A program made the position numbers and the translations under genes. Shown in pieces: positions 6,918 through 14,930 of a DNA stretch of 17,926 nucleotides. Positions within the stretch are counted from its first letter, which is position 1. Each line of letters starts with the position of its first letter. Under the pieces are notes generated by a model. That model was not told the origin of the DNA and did not search any database. It saw nothing but the letters and a program-made list of their open reading frames with translations. Source of the DNA: JBIKVP01 sp044356745 (GTDB taxonomy: Bacteria; Pseudomonadota; Alphaproteobacteria; Rhizobiales; Beijerinckiaceae); NCBI GenBank assembly GCA_044356745.1, contig JBIKVP010000040.1:1-17926 (forward strand), given 5' to 3'.

Positions 6918-7949
6918 ATGCATGAAGACCTTGCATCAACAACAGATGACAAGCGCGCATCACCGTGGCAAAGTTGGGGCATGAACAATGTGCGAATCGA
7001 CAATCGCACCCGTCGGCGTGAGGCGACAGGGCGCTCAGGCGGGGTGTTTACCGCATTCGGATTAGCCGCTGAAGCTGAGCCTTTGTCGGCAGGGTTGCAT
7101 ATTGTCGCAACCCCAATCGGAAACCTGAAAGATATTTCATTCAGAGCGCTGTCAACCCTTGCCGCGGCTGATGCGATTTTGGCAGAAGACACGCGCGTTA
7201 CGAAAACACTGCTCGCTCATTATGGCATTACCACACCTCTGATCAGCTATAACGAGCATTCGGCCAAAGCCATCGGCGAGCGCATGATTGTGCGTCTGGA
7301 AGAAGGACAAGCGCTTGCGCTCGTCTCTGATGCGGGTACGCCACTTGTGTCTGATCCAGGATATAAACTGGTAGAAGCGGCCATTGCCAAAGGCATTCCT
7401 GTTACGGGCATTCCGGGCGCTTCGGCGGTTATTTCAGCGCTGGTACTCTCAGGACTGCCCACAGATCGCTTTTTCTTTGAGGGATTTTTACCCAACAAAC
7501 GCGGCGCACGACGCACGCGCCTTGAAACACTCTCCACCATTCCTGGGACACTTGTGGTGTTTGAAGCCCCCCATCGTCTTCAAGAGATGCTGATTGATGC
7601 CTCTGAAGTTTTGGGAGATCGCAAAGCCGCCGTCGCTCGTGAACTGACAAAAATGTATGAAACTGTGCGTCGTGGCACATTGCCTGAACTGGCTCTGCTT
7701 TATGAAGAAGAAGGGCAACCCAAAGGCGAAATTGTTGTGCTGATTGCCCCCGCGCAAGGCGATGTGCTTCAGGCTCAGGCGCATGATGTGCTTGATGAGC
7801 ACCTGACCCGTGAAATGCTCCATCATTCGATCAAGGATGCCGCTGCGATTGTCGCAAAAAATCTCAAACTTCCCAAACGCGATGTCTACAATCGCGCCAT
7901 TGAACTGGCTCAGGATAACGATACACCCGATATGGACGATGGGGCATAA
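6918..7949 (+). CDS. rsmI: 16S rRNA (cytidine-1402-2'-O)-methyltransferase
   Basis: SAM-dependent enzyme that 2'-O-methylates C1402 in the ribosomal decoding centre. It belongs to the tetrapyrrole-methylase fold: VATPIGNL at 63-70, AEDTRVT at 89-95, the SDAGTPLVSDPG and GIPGASA loops, and FEAPHR further on. Counted from ATG 6918 it has 343 residues, longer than the roughly 285 of E. coli RsmI because of a 60-residue basic N-terminal lead. The start is uncertain: ATG 6981 (322 residues) is also possible, and neither has a strong ribosome-binding site. Divergent from dnaX with an 89-bp gap. The 3' end overlaps yraN by 11 bp, so rsmI, yraN and probably gshB form one unit. Confidence 0.93.
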   Translation: MHEDLASTTDDKRASPWQSWGMNNVRIDNRTRRREATGRSGGVFTAFGLAAEAEPLSAGLHIVATPIGNLKDISFRALSTLAAADAILAEDTRVTKTLLAHYGITTPLISYNEHSAKAIGERMIVRLEEGQALALVSDAGTPLVSDPGYKLVEAAIAKGIPVTGIPGASAVISALVLSGLPTDRFFFEGFLPNKRGARRTRLETLSTIPGTLVVFEAPHRLQEMLIDASEVLGDRKAAVARELTKMYETVRRGTLPELALLYEEEGQPKGEIVVLIAPAQGDVLQAQAHDVLDEHLTREMLHHSIKDAAAIVAKNLKLPKRDVYNRAIELAQDNDTPDMDDGA

Positions 7950-8346
7950 CGTGTGTGCCGCCCCGCCCATCGTTCAGCGTGATGCAGATAAAAAGCGCCG
8001 CAAAGCCTATCGCCTTGGCTGGTGGGCTGAGAGTATTGCGCTCATCTATTTGATGCTGAAGGGGTATCGCCCACGCGCACGTCGCTATGGCGGCAAAGGC
8101 GGTGAGATTGATCTGATCATGCAACGCGCAAACACGATTGTTTTTGTTGAAGTCAAGGCGCGGGCGCAGCTTGATACAGCGATGGTTGCAATTACGGGAC
8201 ACAAAAAAAGCCTCATGTCACGCACGGCACGGCGATGGCAGTCAGAGAATATGAACCGATTGGATCAAACGTTACGCGTCGATGCGGTTTATATCACACC
8301 GTGGCGCTGGCCGTTTCATCAGATCAATGCGTTTGAGCTGGAATAA
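7939..8346 (+). CDS. yraN: YraN family (UPF0102) endonuclease-like protein
   Basis: 135-residue protein of the YraN/UPF0102 family, which has a restriction-endonuclease-like fold; its cellular role is not well established. The conserved pieces are present in order: AYRLGWWAE (23-31), KGYRPRARRY (41-50), GEIDLI (55-60) and VFVEVKAR (68-75). Glu56, Asp58, Glu71 and Lys73 form the expected D-x(n)-E-x-K-like site. The ATG at 7939 overlaps the end of rsmI by 11 bp; an in-frame GTG at 7951, just past the rsmI stop, would give 131 residues. Frames reaching further upstream run inside rsmI and are not conserved. It lies between rsmI and gshB, its usual alphaproteobacterial setting. Confidence 0.93.
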   Translation: MGHNVCAAPPIVQRDADKKRRKAYRLGWWAESIALIYLMLKGYRPRARRYGGKGGEIDLIMQRANTIVFVEVKARAQLDTAMVAITGHKKSLMSRTARRWQSENMNRLDQTLRVDAVYITPWRWPFHQINAFELE

Positions 8347-8377
8347 GCCCTTTTTTGCAATTTTTTAAGGATAACCT

Positions 8378-9325
8378 ATGCCTCTCACCGTTGCCGTTCA
8401 GATGGATCCGATTGAAAGAATAAATATTCAAGGCGATTCAACGTTTGCTCTGATGCTTGAAGCACAGGCGCGCGGCCATGCGCTTATGACCTATCAGCCT
8501 GACGATCTCTCGCTCATCAATGGCGAGGTGTTGGCATGGGTGAGACGATGCACTGTGCGTGATGTCGTGGGTGATCATGTCACGCAGGAAGCGCGTGAAC
8601 GGATTAATCTCGCCAGCGTTGATGTGGTCTTGATGCGTCAGGATCCCCCCTTTGATATGGGGTATATCACCGCAACACATATTCTGGAGCATCTTCCACC
8701 CACAACGATAGTTGTTAATAACCCTCAAGAAGTGCGCAATGCACCAGAGAAACTCTTTGTGCTGGATTATCCTGATTTGATGCCGCCTACACTTATCAGT
8801 CGCAATAAAGAGGATATCAACGCTTTTCGCACGGAACATGGCGCAGTCGTGATGAAGCCACTTTATGGCAATGGGGGCGCTGCGGTGTTCAAAATTGAAC
8901 CGAACGATCCGAATTTTGGCTCCTTGTACGATCTTTTCAGCGTGACATTTAAAGAGCCCTGGGTGATTCAAAAGTTTCTTCCAGAAGTGATGCAAGGCGA
9001 TAAACGCATTATTCTCATCGACGGGGTTGCAGCGGGAGCCATTAACCGTGTGCCGGCCGATGGTGATATTCGCGCCAATCTGGTTCGTGGAGGCGCAGCG
9101 AGCCCAGCCGATTTAAACGCACGTGAACAGGACATTTGCGCACGTATTGGATCTGAACTTAAACAGCGGGGGCTGCTTTTTGTCGGTATTGACGTAATTG
9201 ATGGATGGCTCACCGAGATTAATGTGACGTCCCCGACAGGAATTCGTGTCATTAAACGTCTTGGAGGCCCTAATCTTTCAGTGGCAATATGGGAGGCGAT
9301 TGAAGGTAAGCGCGAGAAAAATTAA
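8378..9325 (+). CDS. gshB: Glutathione synthetase
   Basis: Adds glycine to gamma-glutamylcysteine using ATP, the second step of glutathione synthesis, in the cytoplasm. The 315-residue length is that of prokaryotic GshB. An N-terminal substrate domain with MDPIERINIQGDSTF (9-23) and RQDPPFDM (87-94) is followed by an ATP-grasp domain with MKPLYGNGG (159-167), GDKRI (207-211) and EINVTSPTG (280-288). AAGGA lies about seven bases before the ATG. It starts 31 bp after yraN and is probably cotranscribed. It converges with cysA, with a 14-bp gap and no visible terminator. gshA is not in the window. Confidence 0.97.
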   Translation: MPLTVAVQMDPIERINIQGDSTFALMLEAQARGHALMTYQPDDLSLINGEVLAWVRRCTVRDVVGDHVTQEARERINLASVDVVLMRQDPPFDMGYITATHILEHLPPTTIVVNNPQEVRNAPEKLFVLDYPDLMPPTLISRNKEDINAFRTEHGAVVMKPLYGNGGAAVFKIEPNDPNFGSLYDLFSVTFKEPWVIQKFLPEVMQGDKRIILIDGVAAGAINRVPADGDIRANLVRGGAASPADLNAREQDICARIGSELKQRGLLFVGIDVIDGWLTEINVTSPTGIRVIKRLGGPNLSVAIWEAIEGKREKN

Positions 9326-9339
9326 TTTTGAAACTGATC

Positions 9340-10464
9340 TCAAGCCGCTTTTTCCACATTTTTTGGTTCGCACAATGCCTCAGAACCACCTGAAAATACT
9401 CTTGCGTGATCAATACGCACTTCCACATGTGCGCCAGAATGAAGAGAGGCTGTGAAGGGGGTGTGGATGGGCGGCAAATCAATTTCAAGTGGATTATCAA
9501 GCCCTTGCACACGCACTTCAGCACGTCGACGCAATCCGTGAAGGCGAATACGCGATAAAATACCTTGCAATGGTTCATAACTGATTGAAGCTTGCGGATG
9601 TGCAGGATCAACAAGCTGCCAGCCATCAGGGCGTACGAACATACGCGCTGCGCCATCGGCTATTGGGGAGGGGGCAGCATAAACCATCCTGCCCTCAAAC
9701 ATCACCTGATGATGACGTACATCAACATTTAGACACGTTGATTCACCTAGAAAAGCGCAAACAAATGCGCTTGCAGGCTCATGGAAGATTTGCTCTGGCG
9801 TACCAATTTGTTCGAGCTGTCCTTTATTGAGAATGGCGACGCGGTCAGCAAGCTCCAGCGCTTCTTCCTGATCATGGGTCACGAAAACTGTTGTGTGTCC
9901 TGTGCGTTCATGCACTTCACGGAGCCAAGCGCGTAAGTCTTTACGCACTTTTGCATCAAGTGCTCCAAAAGGTTCATCAAGAAGCAACACTTGTGGTTCA
10001 ATTGCGAGCGCTCGTGCAATTGCCACACGTTGACACTGCCCACCCGATAACTGAGCAGGATATCGTGCCTCAAGGCCATTGAGCTGCATGAGCTCAAGCA
10101 ATGCCATGACGCGCTCTTTAATTTCGCATTTGGAGGGGCGCTCACGCCGTGGTCGAACTTTAAGTCCGTAAGCGACATTGTCGAATACGGTCATATGGCG
10201 GAAAAGCGCATAATTTTGAAAAACAAAACCAATACGTCGATCTTTGAGCGATATAGTTTGCGCATCAATGTCATTAAAAAAAATGCGCCCACTATCTTGT
10301 TGTGCAAGGCCTGCAATCATCCGCAGCAGAGTTGTTTTGCCTGATCCTGAAGGGCCGAGCATGGCTATAAGCTCGCCCGGCTCAATCGCCACAGACACAC
10401 CACGCAACGCTTCGAATGTTGAGAAATTCTTGCGGATATTGTCAATGCGAACACCAACGGGCAT
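9340..10464 (-). CDS. cysA: Sulfate/thiosulfate ABC transporter ATPase
   Basis: ATP-hydrolysing subunit that powers sulfate and thiosulfate import through CysT-CysW at the inner membrane. 374 residues: Walker A GPSGSGKTT at 37-45, Q-loop Gln83, signature LSGGQ at 139-143, Walker B LLLDEP at 160-165 and switch His197, then a C-terminal regulatory domain of the CysA/MalK type. Residue 144, usually Arg or Gln after LSGGQ, is Cys (TGT), a single-base change from CGT. It is last in the cysT-cysW-cysA series, 35 bp after cysW. Together with the adjacent sulfate-type permeases the assignment is firm; a molybdate or other oxyanion system is less likely. Confidence 0.94.
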   Translation of the reverse strand: MPVGVRIDNIRKNFSTFEALRGVSVAIEPGELIAMLGPSGSGKTTLLRMIAGLAQQDSGRIFFNDIDAQTISLKDRRIGFVFQNYALFRHMTVFDNVAYGLKVRPRRERPSKCEIKERVMALLELMQLNGLEARYPAQLSGGQCQRVAIARALAIEPQVLLLDEPFGALDAKVRKDLRAWLREVHERTGHTTVFVTHDQEEALELADRVAILNKGQLEQIGTPEQIFHEPASAFVCAFLGESTCLNVDVRHHQVMFEGRMVYAAPSPIADGAARMFVRPDGWQLVDPAHPQASISYEPLQGILSRIRLHGLRRRAEVRVQGLDNPLEIDLPPIHTPFTASLHSGAHVEVRIDHARVFSGGSEALCEPKNVEKAA

Positions 10465-10499
10465 GAAACGAGCCTTTCACAAAATCAAAATGTCAAAAA

Positions 10500-11387
10500 T
10501 CAATGTCGCTTGATGCTGTGATTTGCAGCACCGTAACGCCATTCTAGAATACTTTTTAGTGTAAGCGTGACAAGGGCAAGCCCCGCAAGCAAGGTCGCTA
10601 CAGCGAATGCTGCCACAAAGTTATATTCATTATAGAGAATTTCTACATGAAGAGGCATCGTGTTGGTCAATCCGCGTATATGCCCAGAAACAACTGACAC
10701 CGCACCAAATTCCCCCATCGCACGGGCATTACATAGTAATACACCATAGAGCAGGCTCCATTTAATATCAGGAAGAGTTACTGTGAAAAAGGTTCGCCAT
10801 CCTGATGCACCAAGCATAAGCGCTGCTTCTTCATGTTGTGTACCAAGTGCCTCCATATGCGGAATGAGTTCGCGCGCAACAAACGGAAAGGTGATGAAAA
10901 TTGTTGCCAAAACAATGCCCGGTAAAGCGAAAATAATCTCAATATTGTGCTCTCTTAGAAAGGAGCCGAAATATCCCTGTGCACCGAAAAGTAAAATAAA
11001 TACGAGACCAGAAATCACGGGTGATACTGAAAAAGGAAGGTCAATCAACGTTATCAGTAAACTTTTGCAACGGAAATTAAACTTGGCAATCGCCCACGCT
11101 GCGGATACGCCAATCACAATATTAAGCGGCACAGCAATCGCTGCAACGAGAAGCGTGAGCCGCATCGCCGCTAATGCATCTGGCTCTACTAAAGCGGCTA
11201 CATACGCTTCCCAGCCCTTTTTAAAAGCTTCTACAAACACCACAGCCAGAGGCATAAAAAGAAACAGGGTTAAGAATGCAAACACAATACCAATGAGCGT
11301 CCAGCGAACCCATGCCGCCTCATGACCCGCCGCAATAAAGGTCGGTGATGTTGTCGCTACTGAAAAAGTGTGGTTAGGCGCGGGCAT
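10500..11387 (-). CDS. cysW: Sulfate ABC transporter permease CysW
   Basis: Inner-membrane half of the sulfate import channel. 295 residues with about six hydrophobic segments (first near 29-53) and the cytoplasmic EAA loop that docks on CysA, EAALMLGASGWRTFFTVTLP at 187-206. The motif GEFGAVSVVSGHIRG (225-239) is typical of CysW. The ATG lies inside the end of cysT, overlapping it by 14 bp, so translation is probably coupled; no clear Shine-Dalgarno sequence is present. Full length for the family. Confidence 0.94.
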   Translation of the reverse strand: MPAPNHTFSVATTSPTFIAAGHEAAWVRWTLIGIVFAFLTLFLFMPLAVVFVEAFKKGWEAYVAALVEPDALAAMRLTLLVAAIAVPLNIVIGVSAAWAIAKFNFRCKSLLITLIDLPFSVSPVISGLVFILLFGAQGYFGSFLREHNIEIIFALPGIVLATIFITFPFVARELIPHMEALGTQHEEAALMLGASGWRTFFTVTLPDIKWSLLYGVLLCNARAMGEFGAVSVVSGHIRGLTNTMPLHVEILYNEYNFVAAFAVATLLAGLALVTLTLKSILEWRYGAANHSIKRH

Positions 11388-12351
11388 AGCGTTTCTGGTT
11401 CCAGTGTTGCAGCATATTAATGATCATTAAGAGTGCAAAGGAAATCAAGAGCATAACAGTAGCGATCACTGTTGCCCCCGCATAATCAAATTCTTCGAGA
11501 CGTATTACAATGAGCAAAGGCGCAATCTCAGACACGAATGGTAAATTACCCGCAATGAATATGACCGAACCGTACTCCCCTACCGAACGCGCTAATGCGA
11601 GCGCAAAACCTGTTAAAAGCGCAGGGAAAACAGTGGGTAAAATAACTGTGAAAAATGTTCTTAAACGCCCAGCCCCAAGCAGTGCTGCAGCTTCTTCCAC
11701 ATCTTTTTCAACTTCTTCAAGAACAGGTTGAACCGTGCGCACCACAAAAGGCAAACTAATAAAGACAAGCGCAATGACGACACCAATGGGCGTGTAGGCA
11801 ATCTTGATTCCTAGAGGTGTAAACCACTCGCCAATCCAGCCATTTGGTGCATATAGCGTTGCAAGCGCAATACCTGCAACCGCTGTGGGAAGAGCAAAAG
11901 GTAAATCAATCGCAGCATCAAGAATTTTGCGTCCTGGGAAAGTGTAACGCACAAGAACCCACGCGATTAAAAAACCAAAGACGGCATTGATCAGTGCTGC
12001 AACGAGAGATGCACCGAAAGACAATTGCAACGCTCCAATAGTGCGTTCATTTGTTGTAATTTCCCAGAATGCCGCAGGCCCAACACTTGAAGCGCGTAAA
12101 ATCAGAGCCGATAGAGGTATGAGTACAATCAACGAAAGTGCTGTCACTGTTACCCCGAGTGATAAACCAAACCCAGGAATCACGCTTGAATCTCGCAACC
12201 GACGAGAAAACACTTTGTGGAAAGAAGACGGCTCAGATGGTGGTGTTAAAGGATGCTTTGTACGCGGAAGTGATGTTGCATCAAAAGCAACAGAAACCTC
12301 AGAGGGTATTGAACCTGCGTTCGAGCGATGGGCGCTTGATCCATCTTTCAT
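11374..12351 (-). CDS. cysT: Sulfate ABC transporter permease CysT (CysU)
   Basis: Partner permease of CysW. The membrane domain begins around PGFGLSLGVT (59-68 counting from ATG 12351) and ends near the C-terminus, with EAA loop EAALLGAGRLRTFFTVILP at 220-238 and SVGEYGSVIFIAGN at 256-269. About 55 polar residues precede the first membrane segment, more than the usual family start. Start choice is open: ATG 12351 has GGAGG only one base away, GTG 12369 has GAGAG about six bases upstream, and TTG 12375 extends the frame further. First gene of cysT-cysW-cysA. No sulfate-binding protein gene (sbp or cysP) precedes it; divergent yejB lies across a shared control region. Confidence 0.93.
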   Translation of the reverse strand: MKDGSSAHRSNAGSIPSEVSVAFDATSLPRTKHPLTPPSEPSSFHKVFSRRLRDSSVIPGFGLSLGVTVTALSLIVLIPLSALILRASSVGPAAFWEITTNERTIGALQLSFGASLVAALINAVFGFLIAWVLVRYTFPGRKILDAAIDLPFALPTAVAGIALATLYAPNGWIGEWFTPLGIKIAYTPIGVVIALVFISLPFVVRTVQPVLEEVEKDVEEAAALLGAGRLRTFFTVILPTVFPALLTGFALALARSVGEYGSVIFIAGNLPFVSEIAPLLIVIRLEEFDYAGATVIATVMLLISFALLMIINMLQHWNQKRYARA

Positions 12352-12452
12352 GCCTCCGCTCTCAATCACGCTCAACTCTCTCTCAACTATCGTTCAATAA
12401 AAAAAGGCGGTCTGCACATATGCTACACGCGATACCTTTTACAGTCTTTTAT

Positions 12453-12482
12453 ATCGTACATCACGTTCTCTATAAAGATCAA
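12453..12482 (-). promoter_or_regulatory. Candidate cysT promoter
   Basis: On the minus strand TTGATC (complement of 12477-12482) is followed after 18 bp by TACGAT (complement of 12453-12458). The -35 overlaps the left arm of the inverted repeat at 12478-12495, so a protein bound there could control it. Confidence 0.35.
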
Positions 12483-12515
12483 CCGAAATCTTGATGTGAT
12501 TTGCAGAATATCACA
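12478..12515. promoter_or_regulatory. Two adjoining inverted repeats, possible operator
   Basis: ATCAA (12478-12482) is mirrored by TTGAT (12491-12495), and TGTGAT (12495-12500) by ATCACA (12510-12515). The arms share one base and lie between the divergent cysT and yejB promoters. The TGTGA and TCACA halves resemble CRP/FNR-type half-sites, but the 11-base gap between them is wider than the usual 6. Confidence 0.35.
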
Positions 12516-12529
12516 CGTTAAAATATTTT
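12501..12529 (+). promoter_or_regulatory. Candidate yejB promoter
   Basis: TTGCAG (12501-12506), 17-bp spacer, TATTTT (12524-12529), about 95 bp before the yejB start. Both hexamers match consensus in four of six positions, and the spacer holds the right arm of the inverted repeat. Confidence 0.3.
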
Positions 12530-12624
12530 AAGCAAGGTGAGCTCCACGACTGATAACAATTTGTGGCGAGCCACACTTTGTTCAAACATTGGCATGTCGC
12601 GCACGAATCAAATACACAACACAT

Positions 12625-13731
12625 ATGTTTTCATACATTATGCGACGCATTGCTTTGATGATACCGACGTTGTTCGGAATCATGCTTGTGTCTTTTGTTA
12701 TCATTCAATTTGCTCCAGGCGGCCCTATAGAGCGCATTATCGCGCAACTTCAAGGGCAAGACTCCTCTGCTACATCCCGCATTGGTGGCAGTGGGGGGGG
12801 AGATTTGGGGCAAGCCAACACAAGCATTGGTGCGGGTGATAGTTCATCGGCCTATCGCGGTGCACAAGGGCTTGATCCTGCATTTATCAAGCAACTTGAA
12901 ACGCAGTTTGGCTTTGATAAACCAGCATATGAGCGTTTTTTTCAAATGATGTGGAATTACATCCGCTTTGACTTTGGCAAAAGCTACTTTCGTGACACGC
13001 CTGTTCTTACACTAATTGTCGAGAAACTTCCCGTATCGATCTCACTCGGTCTATGGATGACGCTTCTTTCTTATGCTATTTCAATTCCACTTGGGATTAA
13101 AAAAGCCGTGCGCGATGGCTCCGCTTTTGATGTATGGACATCAGGGATTGTTATCATCGGCTATGCGATCCCTGGATTTTTGATTGCGATTTTTTTAATT
13201 GTTCTGTTTGCAGGTGGATCATTCTGGCAAATATTTCCACTTCGTGGTTTGACATCAGAAAATTTCGCAAGCCTTTCACCGCTTGGTAAAGTGCTTGATT
13301 ATCTATGGCATATTGCCCTGCCCCTTACAGCAATGTCTTTGGGTGCATTTGCAACATCGACATTGCTCACTAAAAATTCATTCCTTGATGAAATTCGTAA
13401 GCAATATGTCCTGACGGCACGTATGAAGGGATTAAGTGAGCGGAAAGTACTGTATGGACACGTGTTTCGCAATGCCATGCTGATTGTTATTGCAGGCTTT
13501 CCTGCGGCATTTATTCACGCGTTTTTCACAGGCTCCCTTTTAATTGAAACGATTTTCTCACTTGATGGTTTAGGGCTTTTGTCGTTTGAATCGATTGTTA
13601 ATCGCGATTACGCGGTTGTGTTCGCCAACCTGTTCATTTTCTCTCTCCTTGGACTTATTGTCGGATTACTCTCAGATATTCTCTACATGCTGATTGATCC
13701 GCGCATCGATTTTGAAGCAAGGGAGGTGTGA
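12625..13731 (+). CDS. yejB: Microcin C/oligopeptide-type ABC permease YejB
   Basis: Inner-membrane permease of the YejABEF peptide importer, which in enterobacteria takes up microcin C and has been linked in pathogens to resistance against antimicrobial peptides. The 368-residue product shows the N-terminal RR-x3-MIPTLFGI membrane segment, the APGGPIERI motif (30-38), a Gly/Ser-rich periplasmic insertion at 43-80 that I recall from rhizobial YejB, and the cytoplasmic coupling segment YVLTARMKGL at 261-270. ATG 12625 is chosen because family members start right at this membrane segment; a TTG at 12589 would add 12 residues. No strong ribosome-binding site. yejE follows two bases after the stop. 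No yejA precedes it. Confidence 0.93.
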   Translation: MFSYIMRRIALMIPTLFGIMLVSFVIIQFAPGGPIERIIAQLQGQDSSATSRIGGSGGGDLGQANTSIGAGDSSSAYRGAQGLDPAFIKQLETQFGFDKPAYERFFQMMWNYIRFDFGKSYFRDTPVLTLIVEKLPVSISLGLWMTLLSYAISIPLGIKKAVRDGSAFDVWTSGIVIIGYAIPGFLIAIFLIVLFAGGSFWQIFPLRGLTSENFASLSPLGKVLDYLWHIALPLTAMSLGAFATSTLLTKNSFLDEIRKQYVLTARMKGLSERKVLYGHVFRNAMLIVIAGFPAAFIHAFFTGSLLIETIFSLDGLGLLSFESIVNRDYAVVFANLFIFSLLGLIVGLLSDILYMLIDPRIDFEAREV

Positions 13732-13733
13732 AG

Positions 13734-14828
13734 ATGCGCCTTTCCCCTATAAATAGAAGACGGTTGGATAATTTTAAGAAAAACCGCCGTGGCTATGTTT
13801 CGCTTTGGATATTCTTGGCTCTGTTTGGCGTGACGCTGTTTGCGGAATTAATCGCAAATGACCGCCCCATTATCGCTACTTATAAGGGAGAGTTGCTTTT
13901 CCCTGTTATCATAGACTATCCGGAAGAAAAATTTGGAGGGTTTCTCGCAAAAACAGATTATCGCGATCCTGTCATTCGTAAAGAGATTATGCAAAATGGC
14001 TGGATGCTCTGGCCGCTTATCCATTTTTCATATAAAACTCATAATCTTGACATGCCAGTGCCAGCTCCTGCACCGCCAACGTGGCTCTTATCAGACGCAC
14101 AATGTCAGCCTGTTGCTGAGCGCTTAAGTCAAGGCACACGTTGTCGTGATTTGGAATGGAATTGGCTTGGTACGGATGATCAAGGACGTGATGTTGTTGC
14201 ACGGCTGATTTATGGTTTTCGAATCTCTGTGTTGTTTGGCTTGCTTCTGGCGTCGATTTCATCAGTCATCGGTATTTTTGCGGGGGCTTTGCAAGGCTAC
14301 TTTGGCGGCTGGACAGACTTACTCTTTCAGCGTTTCATTGATATCTGGACATCTATCCCCACGCTTTATTTGTTGATCATTATGTCGGCTATTATCGCGC
14401 CGAGCTTCTGGGTTCTTCTTGGCATATTGCTGCTTTTTTCATGGGTCGCACTTGTCGGTGTGGTGCGTGCAGAATTCTTAAGGGCACGAAACTTTGAATA
14501 TGTGAGAGCGGCACGTGCACTTGGTCTTTCAAATGCAAAGATAATGTTCCGTCATTTGCTGCCTAATGCTATGGTCGCGACATTGACATTTTTGCCATTT
14601 ATTCTCAACGGCTCAATCACAACCCTGACATCTCTTGATTTCCTCGGATTTGGCCTCCCACCTGGCTCGCCTTCTCTTGGTGAAATGCTTGCGCAAGGTA
14701 AGTCAAATCTGCAAGCGCCGTGGCTTGGCCTTACAGGCTTTATCACGATTGCTTTAATGCTCTCCCTCCTCATTTTTATTGGTGAGGCTATTCGCGATGC
14801 TTTTGATCCACGCAAGACATTTGCGTAA
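13734..14828 (+). CDS. yejE: Microcin C/oligopeptide-type ABC permease YejE
   Basis: Second permease of the Yej importer. The 364-residue product has an N-terminal membrane segment at about 21-41, a large periplasmic loop, LGTDDQGRDV at 145-154 (the hallmark of DppC/OppC-type permeases) and the coupling segment YVRAARALGLSNAKI at 256-270 with LPNA after it. ATG 13734 is chosen: GGGAGG at 13721-13726 is seven bases upstream, and the in-frame GTG at 13728 lies too close. It is tightly coupled to yejB, with a two-base gap. The ATPase yejF, which commonly follows, is not in the next 3 kb. Confidence 0.94.
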   Translation: MRLSPINRRRLDNFKKNRRGYVSLWIFLALFGVTLFAELIANDRPIIATYKGELLFPVIIDYPEEKFGGFLAKTDYRDPVIRKEIMQNGWMLWPLIHFSYKTHNLDMPVPAPAPPTWLLSDAQCQPVAERLSQGTRCRDLEWNWLGTDDQGRDVVARLIYGFRISVLFGLLLASISSVIGIFAGALQGYFGGWTDLLFQRFIDIWTSIPTLYLLIIMSAIIAPSFWVLLGILLLFSWVALVGVVRAEFLRARNFEYVRAARALGLSNAKIMFRHLLPNAMVATLTFLPFILNGSITTLTSLDFLGFGLPPGSPSLGEMLAQGKSNLQAPWLGLTGFITIALMLSLLIFIGEAIRDAFDPRKTFA

Positions 14829-14930
14829 AATTCTATGTGGTTAATCTATAGTCTAATACACCTTGAACCATCTAACGGCGCATTCGGTTCGTACTATTAA
14901 TACTATTTATTAATCATATGGAGGGAAATT

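Noticed and set aside
12495..12515. Canonical CRP or FNR binding site
   Set aside because: The half-sites are separated by 11 bases instead of 6 (CRP), and the TTGAT/ATCAA pair is in the inverse order and spacing for FNR.
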